Shown here one piece after another: positions 4,671 through 13,090 of a stretch of 13,269 nt of DNA. The stretch is from CAG-791 sp963650385. Lineage in GTDB: Bacteria > Bacillota > Clostridia > Lachnospirales > Lachnospiraceae. Position 1 is the stretch's first letter. Each line of letters opens with the position of its first letter. A program made the translations under genes and the position numbers. Location of the stretch: positions 1 to 13,269 of the forward strand of contig CAVJLL010000056.1 of assembly GCA_963650385.1 (NCBI GenBank), in the 5' to 3' direction. A model generated the notes under the pieces. It saw nothing but the letters and a program-made list of their open reading frames with translations. It searched no databases and was not told the origin of the DNA.

Positions 4671-5034
4671 TTTGTGATGAGGTGCGAAGGAGGGGGGCTC
4701 CGGCAGCCCCGACCAGGAATGGATGGTGCTCATGTGTTCCTCGCAGGGATTCTCTATGAAGCGTGCTTCTTCGCCGAACGCCCGATCCGCGCAAAACTCG
4801 TCCGTCCGCGGGTCTTCCTGCGGAAGGCCCGCGTCTTGGACTCAAACACGCATGCGCTCCCGTCGGGCTGGCGAAACCGCCCGCTTCATGAGAATCCGTC
4901 TGCTCGTCTCAAAATCGCACCATTCCATTTCCTGTCCGCAGGCCGCCGCAATTAACTTCTTTGCTTGCTGTTGTGCAGCCAGCCGGATTGGCTGCCGTGC
5001 GGAACTGAATAATGAGTCTCTATGTAAAAGGGCG
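4671..5034. other. Left part of the IS without a convincing gene
   Basis: About 590 bases lie between the left terminal repeat and the first IS gene. Several frames are open by chance in this GC-rich stretch, but none has a ribosome site or protein-like composition. The best is a minus-strand frame (about 4990-4850) reading AAQQQAKKLIAAACGQEMEW, which has no start codon. No tnpA or tnpB is seen. From 5035 on there is a terminator and the transposase promoter. Confidence 0.5.
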
Positions 5035-5070
5035 AGGTCGTCTGCGATGGTATGTCGCAGACGACCTTTT
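5035..5070 (+). terminator. Intrinsic terminator upstream of the transposase genes
   Basis: A perfect 13-bp stem AGGTCGTCTGCGA / TCGCAGACGACCT with a 7-base loop is followed by TTTTAAA. It would stop outside transcription from entering the transposase genes, a common feature of insertion sequences. Confidence 0.8.
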
Positions 5071-5200
5071 AAATTCGGCCGCTTTTCCCTCCGTTCTTTC
5101 TCACTTCACAGCATAATTCATAACCAAAAATCCTTCTTTTCAGCAGCTGCTGGAAAGCCAAAAAAAGTCCCATATTTCCGTACTTTTTTGAGAAAAATGC

Positions 5201-5251
5201 TTGCATTCTATGTGGTTACGTGATATACTATTCTCATAACCAGAAAGGAGG
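5201..5251 (+). promoter_or_regulatory. Transposase promoter and ribosome site
   Basis: TTGCAT (5201-5206), a 17-base spacer and TATACT (5224-5229), then AAAGGAGG ending at 5251, five bases before the ATG at 5257. Confidence 0.8.
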
Positions 5252-5256
5252 CCCAT

Positions 5257-5553
5257 ATGGCAATCATTCACCAGCATGACAAACGTTCCGGTATCACTTA
5301 CGCATACGAATCTCATTCTTACTGGGATCCGGAGAAAAAGATGACCCGGGCAAAGCGCAAGCTCATCGGCCGCGTTGATCCCGAAACCGGCGAGATCATT
5401 CCTACGGACGGAAGGAACCGTAAGACAAAAAAGGAGGCGGAAAACAAGGATTACAAGAAGCTCTACGAAGGTCTTCTTCGTAAATATGAGGCACAGAACG
5501 CACTGATTGAATCCCTGAAGAAACAGCTTAAAGAGGCGAAGAAGGCAGACTGA
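5257..5553 (+). CDS. IS accessory ORF, 98 aa
   Basis: The first gene of the IS has an excellent promoter and ribosome site. The N-terminal half (IHQHDKRSGITYAYESHSYW, then KRKLIGRVDPETGEIIPTDG) resembles the N-terminal segment found fused to other DDE transposases of Firmicutes (IS1634/IS4-like proteins), as I recall it. The C-terminal half is a charged coiled coil (YKKLYEGLLRKYEAQNALIE, SLKKQLKEAKKAD). It stops one base before the transposase gene starts, so the two are coupled. A likely role is DNA-end binding or assembly with the transposase, replacing TnpA/TnpB; this is inference. Confidence 0.75.
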   Translation: MAIIHQHDKRSGITYAYESHSYWDPEKKMTRAKRKLIGRVDPETGEIIPTDGRNRKTKKEAENKDYKKLYEGLLRKYEAQNALIESLKKQLKEAKKAD

Positions 5554-5554
5554 C

Positions 5555-7312
5555 ATGAATCGCAGGCAGTTCTTTGATCAAACGGCATATCAGTATCGGA
5601 TCAAGGCTCTTGAAAGAGAACTTTCCTCCTTCAAGAGCGGGAAAAAGTATGTCCGTATGAAGGAGGAACACCGAAGCCACCTACGCTATCAGGACGGCAT
5701 TATTCGCGACCTTAAAAGCGAGCTTGCGAAAGCACATGCGCAAACCGTGAGTGTCCGGAAGATCTGGTCCGATGTCATGGATGACCTTGACAGAGAACAC
5801 CGCTGCGAAATCCATAAGAAAGACCAGCAGATCGAGAAGCTTCAGAACCGTATTCTGGAGGTTGAAAGACAGCGGGATCAGGTCAAAGACGAGCTGCGTG
5901 AGACCAAGCAGGAACTGCAGGGTATCCGTCTGGAGCTGGAAGAAGCCAAAGGTTCAATCAAAAAGCTTACAGCCCAGGTAAACAAAGACTTCGAGAATTC
6001 TTCGATTCCGTCCTCCCAGCAGGGGGCCGGAAGGAAAAGGATCCCCAACACCCGTGAGGCAACCGGCAAAAAGCAAGGTGCTCAGCCCGGACATGAAGGG
6101 CATTGCCGGAAAAAGCAGGAGCCGACACAGACGGTACTCCTTCCTCCCCCGGAGGTAGTAAAGGATAACGCTGACTATTACAAGACAGGAAACGTAAAGC
6201 GCAAACAGGTGATTGGGCTCACTGCCTGTCTGATGGTAACTGAATACGTTGCAGAGGAATATCGGAACAGAAAGACCGGCTCCAGAGTTTATGCACCGTT
6301 CCCGGAAGAAGCGGTGGATGATGTTAATTACGATGGATCCGTAAAGGCATTTCTTTGCATGCTGAATACGGAATGCAATGTATCCATTGACAAGGCATCA
6401 AGATTCCTTAAAGAGCTTACCGGCGGCAAGCTGGAGATTTCGAAAGGAATGGTCGGGCGGCTTATCCGTGAGTTTTCGGAAAAGACAGAGCAGGAAAGAA
6501 AAGAAATCCTATCTGCCCTGATGACATCTCCGGTTATGCATGCGGATTTCACCAATGCAAACGTTGATGGCAAGAGCTGTCAGGTTCTGGTTGTTTCCGA
6601 TCCGGCCGGAATGAATTCCCTGTATCTTTCCCGTGAAAAGAAAGGCCACGAAGGAATCAAGGGATCTCCTCTGGAGGAGTATGTCGGTACGCTTGTTCAT
6701 GACCATGACAAGTCGTTTTACCGCTATGGCCAGAAGCACCAGGAATGTATGCAGCACAATCTGCGGTACCTGAAGGGCAGCATGGAAAACGAGCCGGATC
6801 TTACATGGAACAAGCAGATGCATGAGCTCCTGCAGCGGATGCTCCATTACAAGAACAGTCTGGAAGGAGGCGCTCCGGACAAGGAGAAAACGGCTGCGTT
6901 CGAACAGGAATACGATGAGATTCTTGCTCTTGCTGAAAGGGAATACACAGAAGCACCGCCGAGTAATTATTACCGGGACGGATATAACCTGTACCGAAGA
7001 CTGAGGGAATACCGGGAGAATGAGCTGCTGTTCCTGCAGGAGGCAGGGGTACCGTCCAATAATTCTGTGTGCGAGCGTCTTGCCAGGGTATATAAGCGCA
7101 AGCAGAAACAGGCCATTGTATTACGGAGCATGGGAAGTTTCGAAGCCCTGTGCAACAGCCTGAGTGTACTGCATCTGTTGCGGAAAGGGGACGAAGAAAA
7201 CGTAATGAGCCATGTGACGGAAGTGTTTAACAGACATCTTCCGGAGAAGAACGAAGGGAATCGGTTCAGAAAACAGACGGAAGTGCTGCAGGGCCAGCAG
7301 GTGCTGGCCTGA
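5555..7312 (+). CDS. IS66-family TnpC-like transposase
   Basis: 585 aa, about the usual TnpC length. Residues about 10-145 form a long coiled coil. Then comes the IS66 hallmark SSIPSSQQ...GKKQGAQPGHEGH (149-183), the equivalent of NSSKPPSS...GGQPGHKGH. The DDE catalytic core follows: MHADFTN with D331, LVHDHDKSFY with D383 or D385, HQECMQHNLRYLKG (395-408), and NNSVCERLARVYKRKQKQ (502-519) with E507. These match the IS66 motifs DET, SD, CWAHLRR and NNxxER in order. The zinc-finger-like segment usual after the Gly-rich motif looks reduced. All acidic residues are present and there is no frameshift, so the enzyme looks intact. It cuts and joins the IS ends; it starts one base after the 98-aa ORF. 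Confidence 0.92.
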   Translation: MNRRQFFDQTAYQYRIKALERELSSFKSGKKYVRMKEEHRSHLRYQDGIIRDLKSELAKAHAQTVSVRKIWSDVMDDLDREHRCEIHKKDQQIEKLQNRILEVERQRDQVKDELRETKQELQGIRLELEEAKGSIKKLTAQVNKDFENSSIPSSQQGAGRKRIPNTREATGKKQGAQPGHEGHCRKKQEPTQTVLLPPPEVVKDNADYYKTGNVKRKQVIGLTACLMVTEYVAEEYRNRKTGSRVYAPFPEEAVDDVNYDGSVKAFLCMLNTECNVSIDKASRFLKELTGGKLEISKGMVGRLIREFSEKTEQERKEILSALMTSPVMHADFTNANVDGKSCQVLVVSDPAGMNSLYLSREKKGHEGIKGSPLEEYVGTLVHDHDKSFYRYGQKHQECMQHNLRYLKGSMENEPDLTWNKQMHELLQRMLHYKNSLEGGAPDKEKTAAFEQEYDEILALAEREYTEAPPSNYYRDGYNLYRRLREYRENELLFLQEAGVPSNNSVCERLARVYKRKQKQAIVLRSMGSFEALCNSLSVLHLLRKGDEENVMSHVTEVFNRHLPEKNEGNRFRKQTEVLQGQQVLA

Positions 7313-7356
7313 CAGCTCTATTAAAGATGTCCTGAAAGGGCAGGCTGTTTCATTCA

Positions 7357-7390
7357 AAGAGGGAGCACCGTTCGGTGCTCCCTCTTCCTT
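7357..7390. terminator. Terminator between transposase and galT (both directions)
   Basis: A perfect stem AAGAGGGAGCACC / GGTGCTCCCTCTT around a GTTC loop, between the convergent transposase and galT genes and inside the IS right end. T-rich sequence follows on the plus strand (CCTTTG) and on the minus strand (TGAATG) only weakly, so efficiency is uncertain. Confidence 0.7.
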
Positions 7391-7438
7391 TGATACCTGG
7401 ACGGGCAGCCTTCGAATGGCCTCCGATCAGCGATGGTT

Positions 7439-7461
7439 CTGGCTGGCGAGTGTACAGTAAC
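7439..7461 (-). repeat. IS right terminal inverted repeat
   Basis: On the minus strand GTTACTGTACA, CT, CGCCAGCCAG, the inverted partner of 4648-4670. The two mismatches are adjacent. Confidence 0.9.
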
Positions 7462-7483
7462 AAATCGAGGCGAATGTACGGTT

Positions 7484-9046
7484 TTAGCACGCCGCGATGA
7501 ACCGGCGGAAGGCCTCCCTTCCCGCTTCATCGTCCTTATACACGCCGGCATCCTCCAGCACCTGTGCGAACACCAGTCCGATTTCCTCCTCGATGATGCC
7601 GTCCAGGGTGCGCCTTGCCTTGTCCGCGTCCTCCTGCAGCGTCCTCTTCACCGATCCCGGCGCATAGGCAGGATATTTTGCCAGAATGGAGGCGGTCCAG
7701 GTAGCGTGCGCTGCGACGGCCGGCACAGCTGCCGGATCCTCGCCTGAGAGGATCACCTCCTTTAGCGTTTCCATCTCTCCCAGGAGGCGTGCAGGCAGGA
7801 CCGCCAGGCCCATGACCTCGATCAGGCCGATGTTCTCCTTCTTGATGTGGTGCAGCTCCTGGTGCGGGTGGAAAATGCCCAGCGGATACTCCTCGCTGGT
7901 GCGGTTGTTGCGGAGCACGAGGTCCAGCTCATACCGACCGCCGCGCATTCTGGCGATGGGCGTCACGGTGTTGTGCGGCGTGCCGTCTGTTTCCGCCAGG
8001 ATCTGCACCTGCGGATCGCTGTATCCGCGCCATTTCTCCAGAATCCGGTCCGCAAGCGCGATCAGACGCTCCGGCTTCTCCGCATCCAGCCGGATGACGG
8101 ACATCGGCCAGTCCACAATTCCGGCCTCGATGTCCTCGAATCCGGCGAAAACAACGCGTTCCCGGATCCCAACCCTTGCCATGGCGAAGGTGTAATTGCC
8201 GCCCTGGAAATGCTCGTGCGTCAGAATGGAGCCGCCGACAATCGGAAGATCCGCATTCGAGCCGATGGTGTAGTGCGGAAACAGCTGAATGAATTCCAAC
8301 AGACGCACAAAGGTATCGTGCTCGATCTTCATCGGCACATGCTCGCCAGAGAGAACAATGCAGTGCTCGTTGTAGTAGACGTAGGGGCTGTACTGCATAT
8401 ACCACTGCCGGCCCGCCAGTGTCAACGGAAGGAGGCGGATGTTCTGCCTGGCCGGATGGTCGAGACGCCCGGCGTATCCCTCATTCTGCGGGCACAGAAG
8501 GCAGCGCGGATATTTGTCCTGTTTGTTCTTCAGCGCAGCTGCGATGGCCTTGGGATCCTTCTCCGGCTTGGAGAGGTTGATGGTGATGTCGAGCTCGCCG
8601 TACCGGGTTTTCGTCACCCACTTTCTGTCCCTGCGGATCCGGTAGGTCCGAATGTAGTCGCTGTCGCAGGCGAGCTTGTAGAAATAGTCGGTTGCCTGCT
8701 TGGGGCTTTCCCGGTATTTTGCCCGGAAGCTGTGAATGAACTCCGACGGGCGGGGTGTCAGGCATCCCATCAGACTGGTGTCAAACAGATCGCGGCTCGC
8801 AATGCCATCCTCGATGACGCCGCGGCTGACCGCATCGTCCAGAATGAATGCCAGAATCTCCGAGAGCTCCGGGAGTTCTTCTGCCTTCGGAAGCTCCCCC
8901 TGCCCAAAGCCGCTCGTCGGCTGCAGCTGCATCTTATCCATCAGGAGATTCGCCGCGTAAAAGCGATCCTCCGCCTCAATCAATCCGCGGTCCAAGCCGT
9001 ATGCCGTCAGCGCCAATACCGCCTGTTCAGTCGTGTCAAACTTCAT
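7484..9046 (-). CDS. galT: UDP-glucose--hexose-1-phosphate uridylyltransferase (class II GalT)
   Basis: The 520-aa protein matches the Gram-positive class II GalT, longer than the about 350-aa E. coli type. It transfers UMP from UDP-glucose to galactose-1-phosphate, giving UDP-galactose and glucose-1-phosphate in the Leloir pathway, in the cytoplasm. Visible landmarks: CLLC (182-185), YYNEHCIVLSGEHVPM (224-239), the SNADLPIVGGSILTHEHFQG core (263-282) with H277 and H279 as nucleotide-handling/catalytic candidates, and the NRTSEEYPLGIFHPHQELHH segment with a further His cluster. The start at 9046 follows AAAAGGGGG; an in-frame ATG at 9076 has no such site. A conserved structured leader precedes it (9074-9152). 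No galK or galE lies beside it; the upstream gene is the caspase-like surface protein. The IS ends 22 bases after its stop. Confidence 0.95.
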   Translation of the reverse strand: MKFDTTEQAVLALTAYGLDRGLIEAEDRFYAANLLMDKMQLQPTSGFGQGELPKAEELPELSEILAFILDDAVSRGVIEDGIASRDLFDTSLMGCLTPRPSEFIHSFRAKYRESPKQATDYFYKLACDSDYIRTYRIRRDRKWVTKTRYGELDITINLSKPEKDPKAIAAALKNKQDKYPRCLLCPQNEGYAGRLDHPARQNIRLLPLTLAGRQWYMQYSPYVYYNEHCIVLSGEHVPMKIEHDTFVRLLEFIQLFPHYTIGSNADLPIVGGSILTHEHFQGGNYTFAMARVGIRERVVFAGFEDIEAGIVDWPMSVIRLDAEKPERLIALADRILEKWRGYSDPQVQILAETDGTPHNTVTPIARMRGGRYELDLVLRNNRTSEEYPLGIFHPHQELHHIKKENIGLIEVMGLAVLPARLLGEMETLKEVILSGEDPAAVPAVAAHATWTASILAKYPAYAPGSVKRTLQEDADKARRTLDGIIEEEIGLVFAQVLEDAGVYKDDEAGREAFRRFIAAC

Positions 9047-9073
9047 TGTGTTTCCCCCTTTTCCCTTTACCTT

Positions 9074-9152
9074 CAACTGATACCGGATTGCTACGTGCGT
9101 TGTGCTCTCGCAATCCTGATATCATTCAATGCCAGTACGCCGATTCGTCCGG
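9074..9152 (-). promoter_or_regulatory. Conserved structured leader L1 upstream of galT
   Basis: A 79-bp segment is 71/79 identical by eye to 13087-13165 before the caspase-like gene. On the minus strand it can fold as GATATC, bulged A, GGATTGC, an 18-base loop containing AACGCACGTA, then GCAATCC and GGTATC (stem-loop 9123-9079). In the other copy the stem survives through G-T pairs. No clear -35/-10 was found in it. It could be a cis-regulatory RNA, a regulator-bound promoter, or a by-product of gene duplication. Confidence 0.55.
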
Positions 9153-9160
9153 TCGTAACT

Positions 9161-9198
9161 GGACAGCTCCGCCACGACGGATCCTGGCGGAGCTGTCC
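9161..9198 (-). terminator. Strong hairpin after the caspase-like gene
   Basis: A perfect 14-bp stem GGACAGCTCCGCCA / TGGCGGAGCTGTCC with a 10-base loop, starting 4 bases after the stop at 9203. No T-run follows on either strand, so it is either a weak terminator or a 3' mRNA-stabilising hairpin. Confidence 0.5.
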
Positions 9199-9202
9199 TA
9201 AG

Positions 9203-12200
9203 CTAGTCGTCCCTCCGGCGCTTATACAGAAGAATGATGAAAATGCTGGCTCCCACTGCAATGGCCAGAATCAGCAGCAGCCACAATATCAGACCGGTAT
9301 CGATGACGGAGCCGACTGCGGCGTGCTCCCCTGCGTGGTTCCCCTCGGACTTCTTCGCCTCTGCCGCCTTTGCGGCCGCTGCGTCGGCACCGCTTGTATC
9401 TTCGGAAGTGATGGCCTCTTCTGCGTCATCCGTATCCTGCACTTCTTCCGCGGCAGCTCCGTCCGGATCCTGTTCCTGTGCGGTTCCTTCTCCCACAGCA
9501 GTTTTTGCTGTCTTCGCTGTAGATTTTGCGGCGGATGCTGCCTGTGCAGAGCTATTTCCTGCTCCCGAAGCGCTGCTGACCGGCGCGGGAGCTGCATCTT
9601 CTGTCTGTACAGTCTGCTGCTCGGCAATATCTGCCGTCAGCACCGGTGCAGTCGGATTCCCTGCTGCCTGTGCAGAGGCCTGCGTGCTCTGCGCTCCGGA
9701 CGCGGTGCTGTCCGGGATTGCCTGCCATACAGATTGCGATTGTCCCGATGCCGCTGAACTGTTCCCGGAAGAGTTTCCACCGGAGGAAGATCCGCTGTCC
9801 GTCTGGCCGCCACTCGAGGAACTTCCATCAGATGAAGAGTCACCCGATGTGCTTCCGGAGGAGGAATCGTCCTTCTTGTCTGTATCGGAGGAGCCGCTTC
9901 CCGATTGGCTGCTTCCGGAAGAACCACCCGAAATTCCGCCGGCTGTCTGGCCACTGCTGGAAGAGCTTCCACCAGAGGAGTCACTGTCTGTCTGACCGCT
10001 GTCAGAAGAACTTCCGTCCAAGGAAGATCCGCCCGAAGTGCCACCGGTGGAATCGTCCTTCTTGCCCGTATCGGAGGAGCTGTCATCGCCGTCATCCGCC
10101 TTCGGATATGCAGTCCAACTGTACAGAACCGATGAGCAGCCGCAGCTTTCTTCCCCTTCCTTCCATACAACAGCCCCAACGTCGACAGAGTTTTCCCCCG
10201 TCTTGACGTCGGAAACCTTATATATCTTGTACACCGTATCCTTCCAAGTCAGAGTTTTCTCCGTGTCGGTCAGTCCATTCCAGTCACATGTCTTGCAGTT
10301 CTGGCCAGGCACCAGAATCACGGTATCTCCGGAGCGAAGCGACTCATCCTTTTCTGCAACAGCCTTCCCAATGTCCCATCCGCTCTCTGTTTTTACCGCG
10401 CGGTGTAGCTCCACCGTCATGCTGTCAAAGGAGCTCTGGGGCGGAATGTAATGTGTCACTGTCAGGATTGCTTTCTTCCCATTATCCTGAATATCGATAT
10501 CCAGTGCATGCTTCGTTATTTCAAACGCAGTACCCTCAGTGAACACCGCATTGCAGCCCTTGTTAACGGTTATCTCGATGTCACACCGATAGGTTCCGTC
10601 CGGTTCAAAGCGTTCGGTTGTCCCCATGTCATTCCAGGTTTCCGGATCCGCTGAGATGAGCTTCTTCCAGTTCGTTACTGCATAGGTATACTTTTCGCCT
10701 TCCACTGTATCCTGCAGGGTTTTACGAAGCTGATCTCCTATTCTATCCGAATAATATTCCTGATCCTGAAGGAAATCGTCCCACCTGGCATCCACCGGTA
10801 TTCCGTTCACAGAGAGGAAATTGTTCCAATAATCCTCGGTAAGCAGGAACTCCGAAATCTGGTATTCATCTGCGGATGCCGCATCCGTTCGCTGAATGAT
10901 TGCAAAAACAGATGCATCCCGATCTGTCGTCTTGTCATGGCAGACCACCTGCAGCGCATAGAAATGTCCCTTCTCCAGCTGCGAGGTGTCCATAACATAC
11001 GTGTAGGTGCTGCCGCGCTCATTGCCGTTTCCTTTTCCTTCGTGGTCGGGCTGCACGTTTTCAAAGACAACCGTCCAGTCCCCTGCTTGCGAAGATATAA
11101 CTTGGCCGTTTTCATCCTTTAAACGGCCAATCTCGTCTTCATTGTCCCCCTGCCTTGCCACATAAATGCCATCCGGAAGCTCTTCTCCCAGATCGCTCGC
11201 ATACATGGACAGCGTGCAGGCAGCATTCGTGAGCTTCGTCTGCTCTTCCGAATCAAATACAATTTCGACCGGCAGACGGCTCGATGTTTTCGTAACCGTA
11301 TAATCGTCTCCTGCTTTTTCCGCCTTCAGCTGCATAGGCTTTTTAAAGCTCAGGGCCGACGCATCAATGGAATCCACCTCTGCATCCTCTGCCGCGGTAT
11401 AGAAGCTGAGCAGACAATAGGAGCCGATCGGGCCATGTACATCCGAATCTTCCACATCCGCTGTACTATCCCAGACCTTCAAGCAGAAGGGATTCTTTGC
11501 TGCATCAGAAACGCCGTCCAGGAATTCGTCCCATTGGAGATTGTAAGTTATTGGTTTCGTACTGTTCGGCTCCACCACGCATGGCACTCCGTCATTACAG
11601 GCTCCCGTGGCGTCCAGATATCCGTCCTCTTTGCTCAACTCATTTCCATCAATATCGATCCCGCGGTTTGCTGTAGTAACAGCATGGTTCTGCATGTCCC
11701 TGTCATAGACACCGGCGCCCAATGTAATCCTGTGATCCGTCAGATTGGTAACCGTCGCCGTAACTTTGATGTTGCCTTCTGCATCTACCGTCACATTTTC
11801 CTTCGGAATGGTGCAGGTAAACACAGCCGGTGTCCCTTTTTCTTCCTGATAGGTAAAGAGCACGTCATCGCTCTCTGCCGGATAGAGTACCGGCGATGAT
11901 GAAATCCGAATGTACTTTTTGTAATAATCTGCCAGCTCATGCATCGTGATCTGGCCATCTCCTGCGTAACCGGCGCGGCTTTCTGCCCCTTCCAGTGTCG
12001 TAGTATCCGCTGCATATACATGGTATTTCGGATTATTGCGGTCATATCCAAGCGCATGCCCTAGCACTGCATTGTCTTCTCCACCAAATTTTCCCGCGTC
12101 AATGGAAGTTTCTGCCCGATTGGCTGCAGCAATAAAATAGTACTGAGGCGGCTCTTTCACCGTCTGAGAGCTCCCTTCCCCGTCCGTTCCCGCGCTTCCG

Positions 12201-13030
12201 CTTTCTACGTCAGTGTTTCCCGCGTCATCATCTTCCGCCCCCAAATCACTTTCTCCGACACGCTGAAATTCCTTCAGGAACTTTTCCGGATCATACTCTT
12301 CGTTTCCAACCTCTGCGCTTTCTTCTCCGATTTCATTCATCGCCGATGCGGGCATGATCATCCCTGCCGAATGACAGCAGGAGAGAATCACCAGGACTCT
12401 TCCAGAGAGTCTATTCAGATGCTCCCGAAGCTCCTCTGCCGAAATGTCATTGGATCCACCGAGACCAAGGCAAGCGGTTCCGTCTACCTTTCCACCACCA
12501 TGACCGGAATAGAAAAACACGGTGATGGAATTCTCGGCGGTAGTCTCGGCGATTGCGTCGATTTTCTCCCAGAGTGCTGTCTTGTAATCTTTATCACTGT
12601 TCTCCGGAACGGAATACAACTCGATGCCGTCCTGACTCTCGTCAAACTGATCGGTGTTGTAGAGCATCGTCTGCGTCGCTTCTGCATCCTCTTTCGGTGA
12701 TGTTCCAAGAGAATAGCCCTCCGCCAGATGCACCAAAATTGCATGATTCACGTGCTCCGTGGATGTCTCCTCCCCAGAAGACATCGAATCCTCCACGGTG
12801 GTTTCCGTCTTTTCCGTTTCCTGCGCTGTAGCAATCACTGTCTTTTCTGCAGGCGTCTGCTCATCCGCCGCCTTTGACTCTTCCGCACTTTTCTGATCCT
12901 CAGCAGTTTTCAGCTCTTCTGCGTAGACGGGCATAGCGCCCGCCGACAGTGACAGCACAGATGCACAGGCAACACACAGACTGAGTGCCAGTGCCGCTGC
13001 GCGGCAGCTGTTTTTTCTTCTAATACTCAT
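9203..13030 (-). CDS. Secreted, membrane-anchored caspase-like (C14-type) protein
   Basis: The start at 13030 follows AAAAGGGG and gives 1275 aa; the longer frame to 13138 runs through the leader and is rejected. Residues 1-38 are a signal peptide (basic RRKNSCR, hydrophobic core, cleavage near VYAEE). A Glu/Thr/Lys-rich spacer follows (39-93), then a caspase-hemoglobinase fold (about 94-420). This has ITVFFYSGHGGG with H177 and VLVILSCCHSAG with C219, the His/Cys dyad of clan CD peptidases. Several Ig/beta-type segments follow (about 420-970), then Ser/Gly/Asp-rich low-complexity sequence (about 975-1095) and an Ala/Glu-rich stretch. A transmembrane helix near 1245-1267 is followed by the KRRRDD stop-transfer tail. 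So the peptidase domain is outside the cell on a long stalk. No LPXTG sorting motif was seen. It may process surface or host proteins; the substrate is unknown. Confidence 0.85.
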   Translation of the reverse strand: MSIRRKNSCRAAALALSLCVACASVLSLSAGAMPVYAEELKTAEDQKSAEESKAADEQTPAEKTVIATAQETEKTETTVEDSMSSGEETSTEHVNHAILVHLAEGYSLGTSPKEDAEATQTMLYNTDQFDESQDGIELYSVPENSDKDYKTALWEKIDAIAETTAENSITVFFYSGHGGGKVDGTACLGLGGSNDISAEELREHLNRLSGRVLVILSCCHSAGMIMPASAMNEIGEESAEVGNEEYDPEKFLKEFQRVGESDLGAEDDDAGNTDVESGSAGTDGEGSSQTVKEPPQYYFIAAANRAETSIDAGKFGGEDNAVLGHALGYDRNNPKYHVYAADTTTLEGAESRAGYAGDGQITMHELADYYKKYIRISSSPVLYPAESDDVLFTYQEEKGTPAVFTCTIPKENVTVDAEGNIKVTATVTNLTDHRITLGAGVYDRDMQNHAVTTANRGIDIDGNELSKEDGYLDATGACNDGVPCVVEPNSTKPITYNLQWDEFLDGVSDAAKNPFCLKVWDSTADVEDSDVHGPIGSYCLLSFYTAAEDAEVDSIDASALSFKKPMQLKAEKAGDDYTVTKTSSRLPVEIVFDSEEQTKLTNAACTLSMYASDLGEELPDGIYVARQGDNEDEIGRLKDENGQVISSQAGDWTVVFENVQPDHEGKGNGNERGSTYTYVMDTSQLEKGHFYALQVVCHDKTTDRDASVFAIIQRTDAASADEYQISEFLLTEDYWNNFLSVNGIPVDARWDDFLQDQEYYSDRIGDQLRKTLQDTVEGEKYTYAVTNWKKLISADPETWNDMGTTERFEPDGTYRCDIEITVNKGCNAVFTEGTAFEITKHALDIDIQDNGKKAILTVTHYIPPQSSFDSMTVELHRAVKTESGWDIGKAVAEKDESLRSGDTVILVPGQNCKTCDWNGLTDTEKTLTWKDTVYKIYKVSDVKTGENSVDVGAVVWKEGEESCGCSSVLYSWTAYPKADDGDDSSSDTGKKDDSTGGTSGGSSLDGSSSDSGQTDSDSSGGSSSSSGQTAGGISGGSSGSSQSGSGSSDTDKKDDSSSGSTSGDSSSDGSSSSGGQTDSGSSSGGNSSGNSSAASGQSQSVWQAIPDSTASGAQSTQASAQAAGNPTAPVLTADIAEQQTVQTEDAAPAPVSSASGAGNSSAQAASAAKSTAKTAKTAVGEGTAQEQDPDGAAAEEVQDTDDAEEAITSEDTSGADAAAAKAAEAKKSEGNHAGEHAAVGSVIDTGLILWLLLILAIAVGASIFIILLYKRRRDD

Positions 13031-13060
13031 TTTCCCCTTTTCTCTTTCGCCTTCAATGAC

Positions 13061-13090
13061 GTTGGGGGCAAAAGCTCTTTTGCCCCCAAC
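13061..13090. repeat. 30-bp perfect inverted repeat before the caspase-like gene
   Basis: GTTGGGGGCAAAAG, CT, CTTTTGCCCCCAAC: 14-bp arms around two bases, 30 bases upstream of the ATG. It lies within a 33-bp segment absent from the matching leader before galT. It is not followed by a T-run on the coding strand. A candidate operator or RNA hairpin; leader and ribosome site lie on either side. Confidence 0.85.

Larger units (their letters stand above)
4648..7461 (+). mobile_element. IS66-family insertion sequence (type without tnpA/tnpB)
   Basis: A 2814-bp element is defined by 23-bp terminal inverted repeats that differ only at two adjacent positions. It carries a 98-aa ORF and a TnpC-like transposase but neither tnpA nor tnpB; within the IS66 family that fits the ISBst12-like subgroup (established knowledge; assignment is mine). 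Terminators at 5035-5070 and 7357-7386 insulate it. IS66 elements normally make 8-bp target duplications. The flanks TCATTTCG (left) and AAATCGAG (right) do not match, so one end may have been rearranged. Its right end lies 22 bases from the galT stop codon. Confidence 0.85.

Noticed and set aside
4650..4990. Minus-strand frame in the IS left part starting AAQQQAKKLIAAACGQEMEW, open across one stop to the IS end
   Set aside because: It has no start codon, no ribosome site and one internal TGA, and it reads through the terminal repeat. A passenger remnant is possible but unsupported.
4443..5223. Overlapping plus-strand frames of 170 and 166 codons
   Set aside because: They run across the repeat RNA, the IS end and a terminator, have no ribosome sites and have Arg/Ser-rich chance composition.
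9079..9160. A sigma-54 promoter (TGGCA...TTGC) in the leader
   Set aside because: The GG and GC elements are about 22 bases apart, not the required 10.
7847..9757. A 636-codon plus-strand open frame over galT
   Set aside because: It is the antisense shadow of galT and the 3' part of the surface-protein gene in GC-rich DNA. The minus-strand frames match known families and have ribosome sites.
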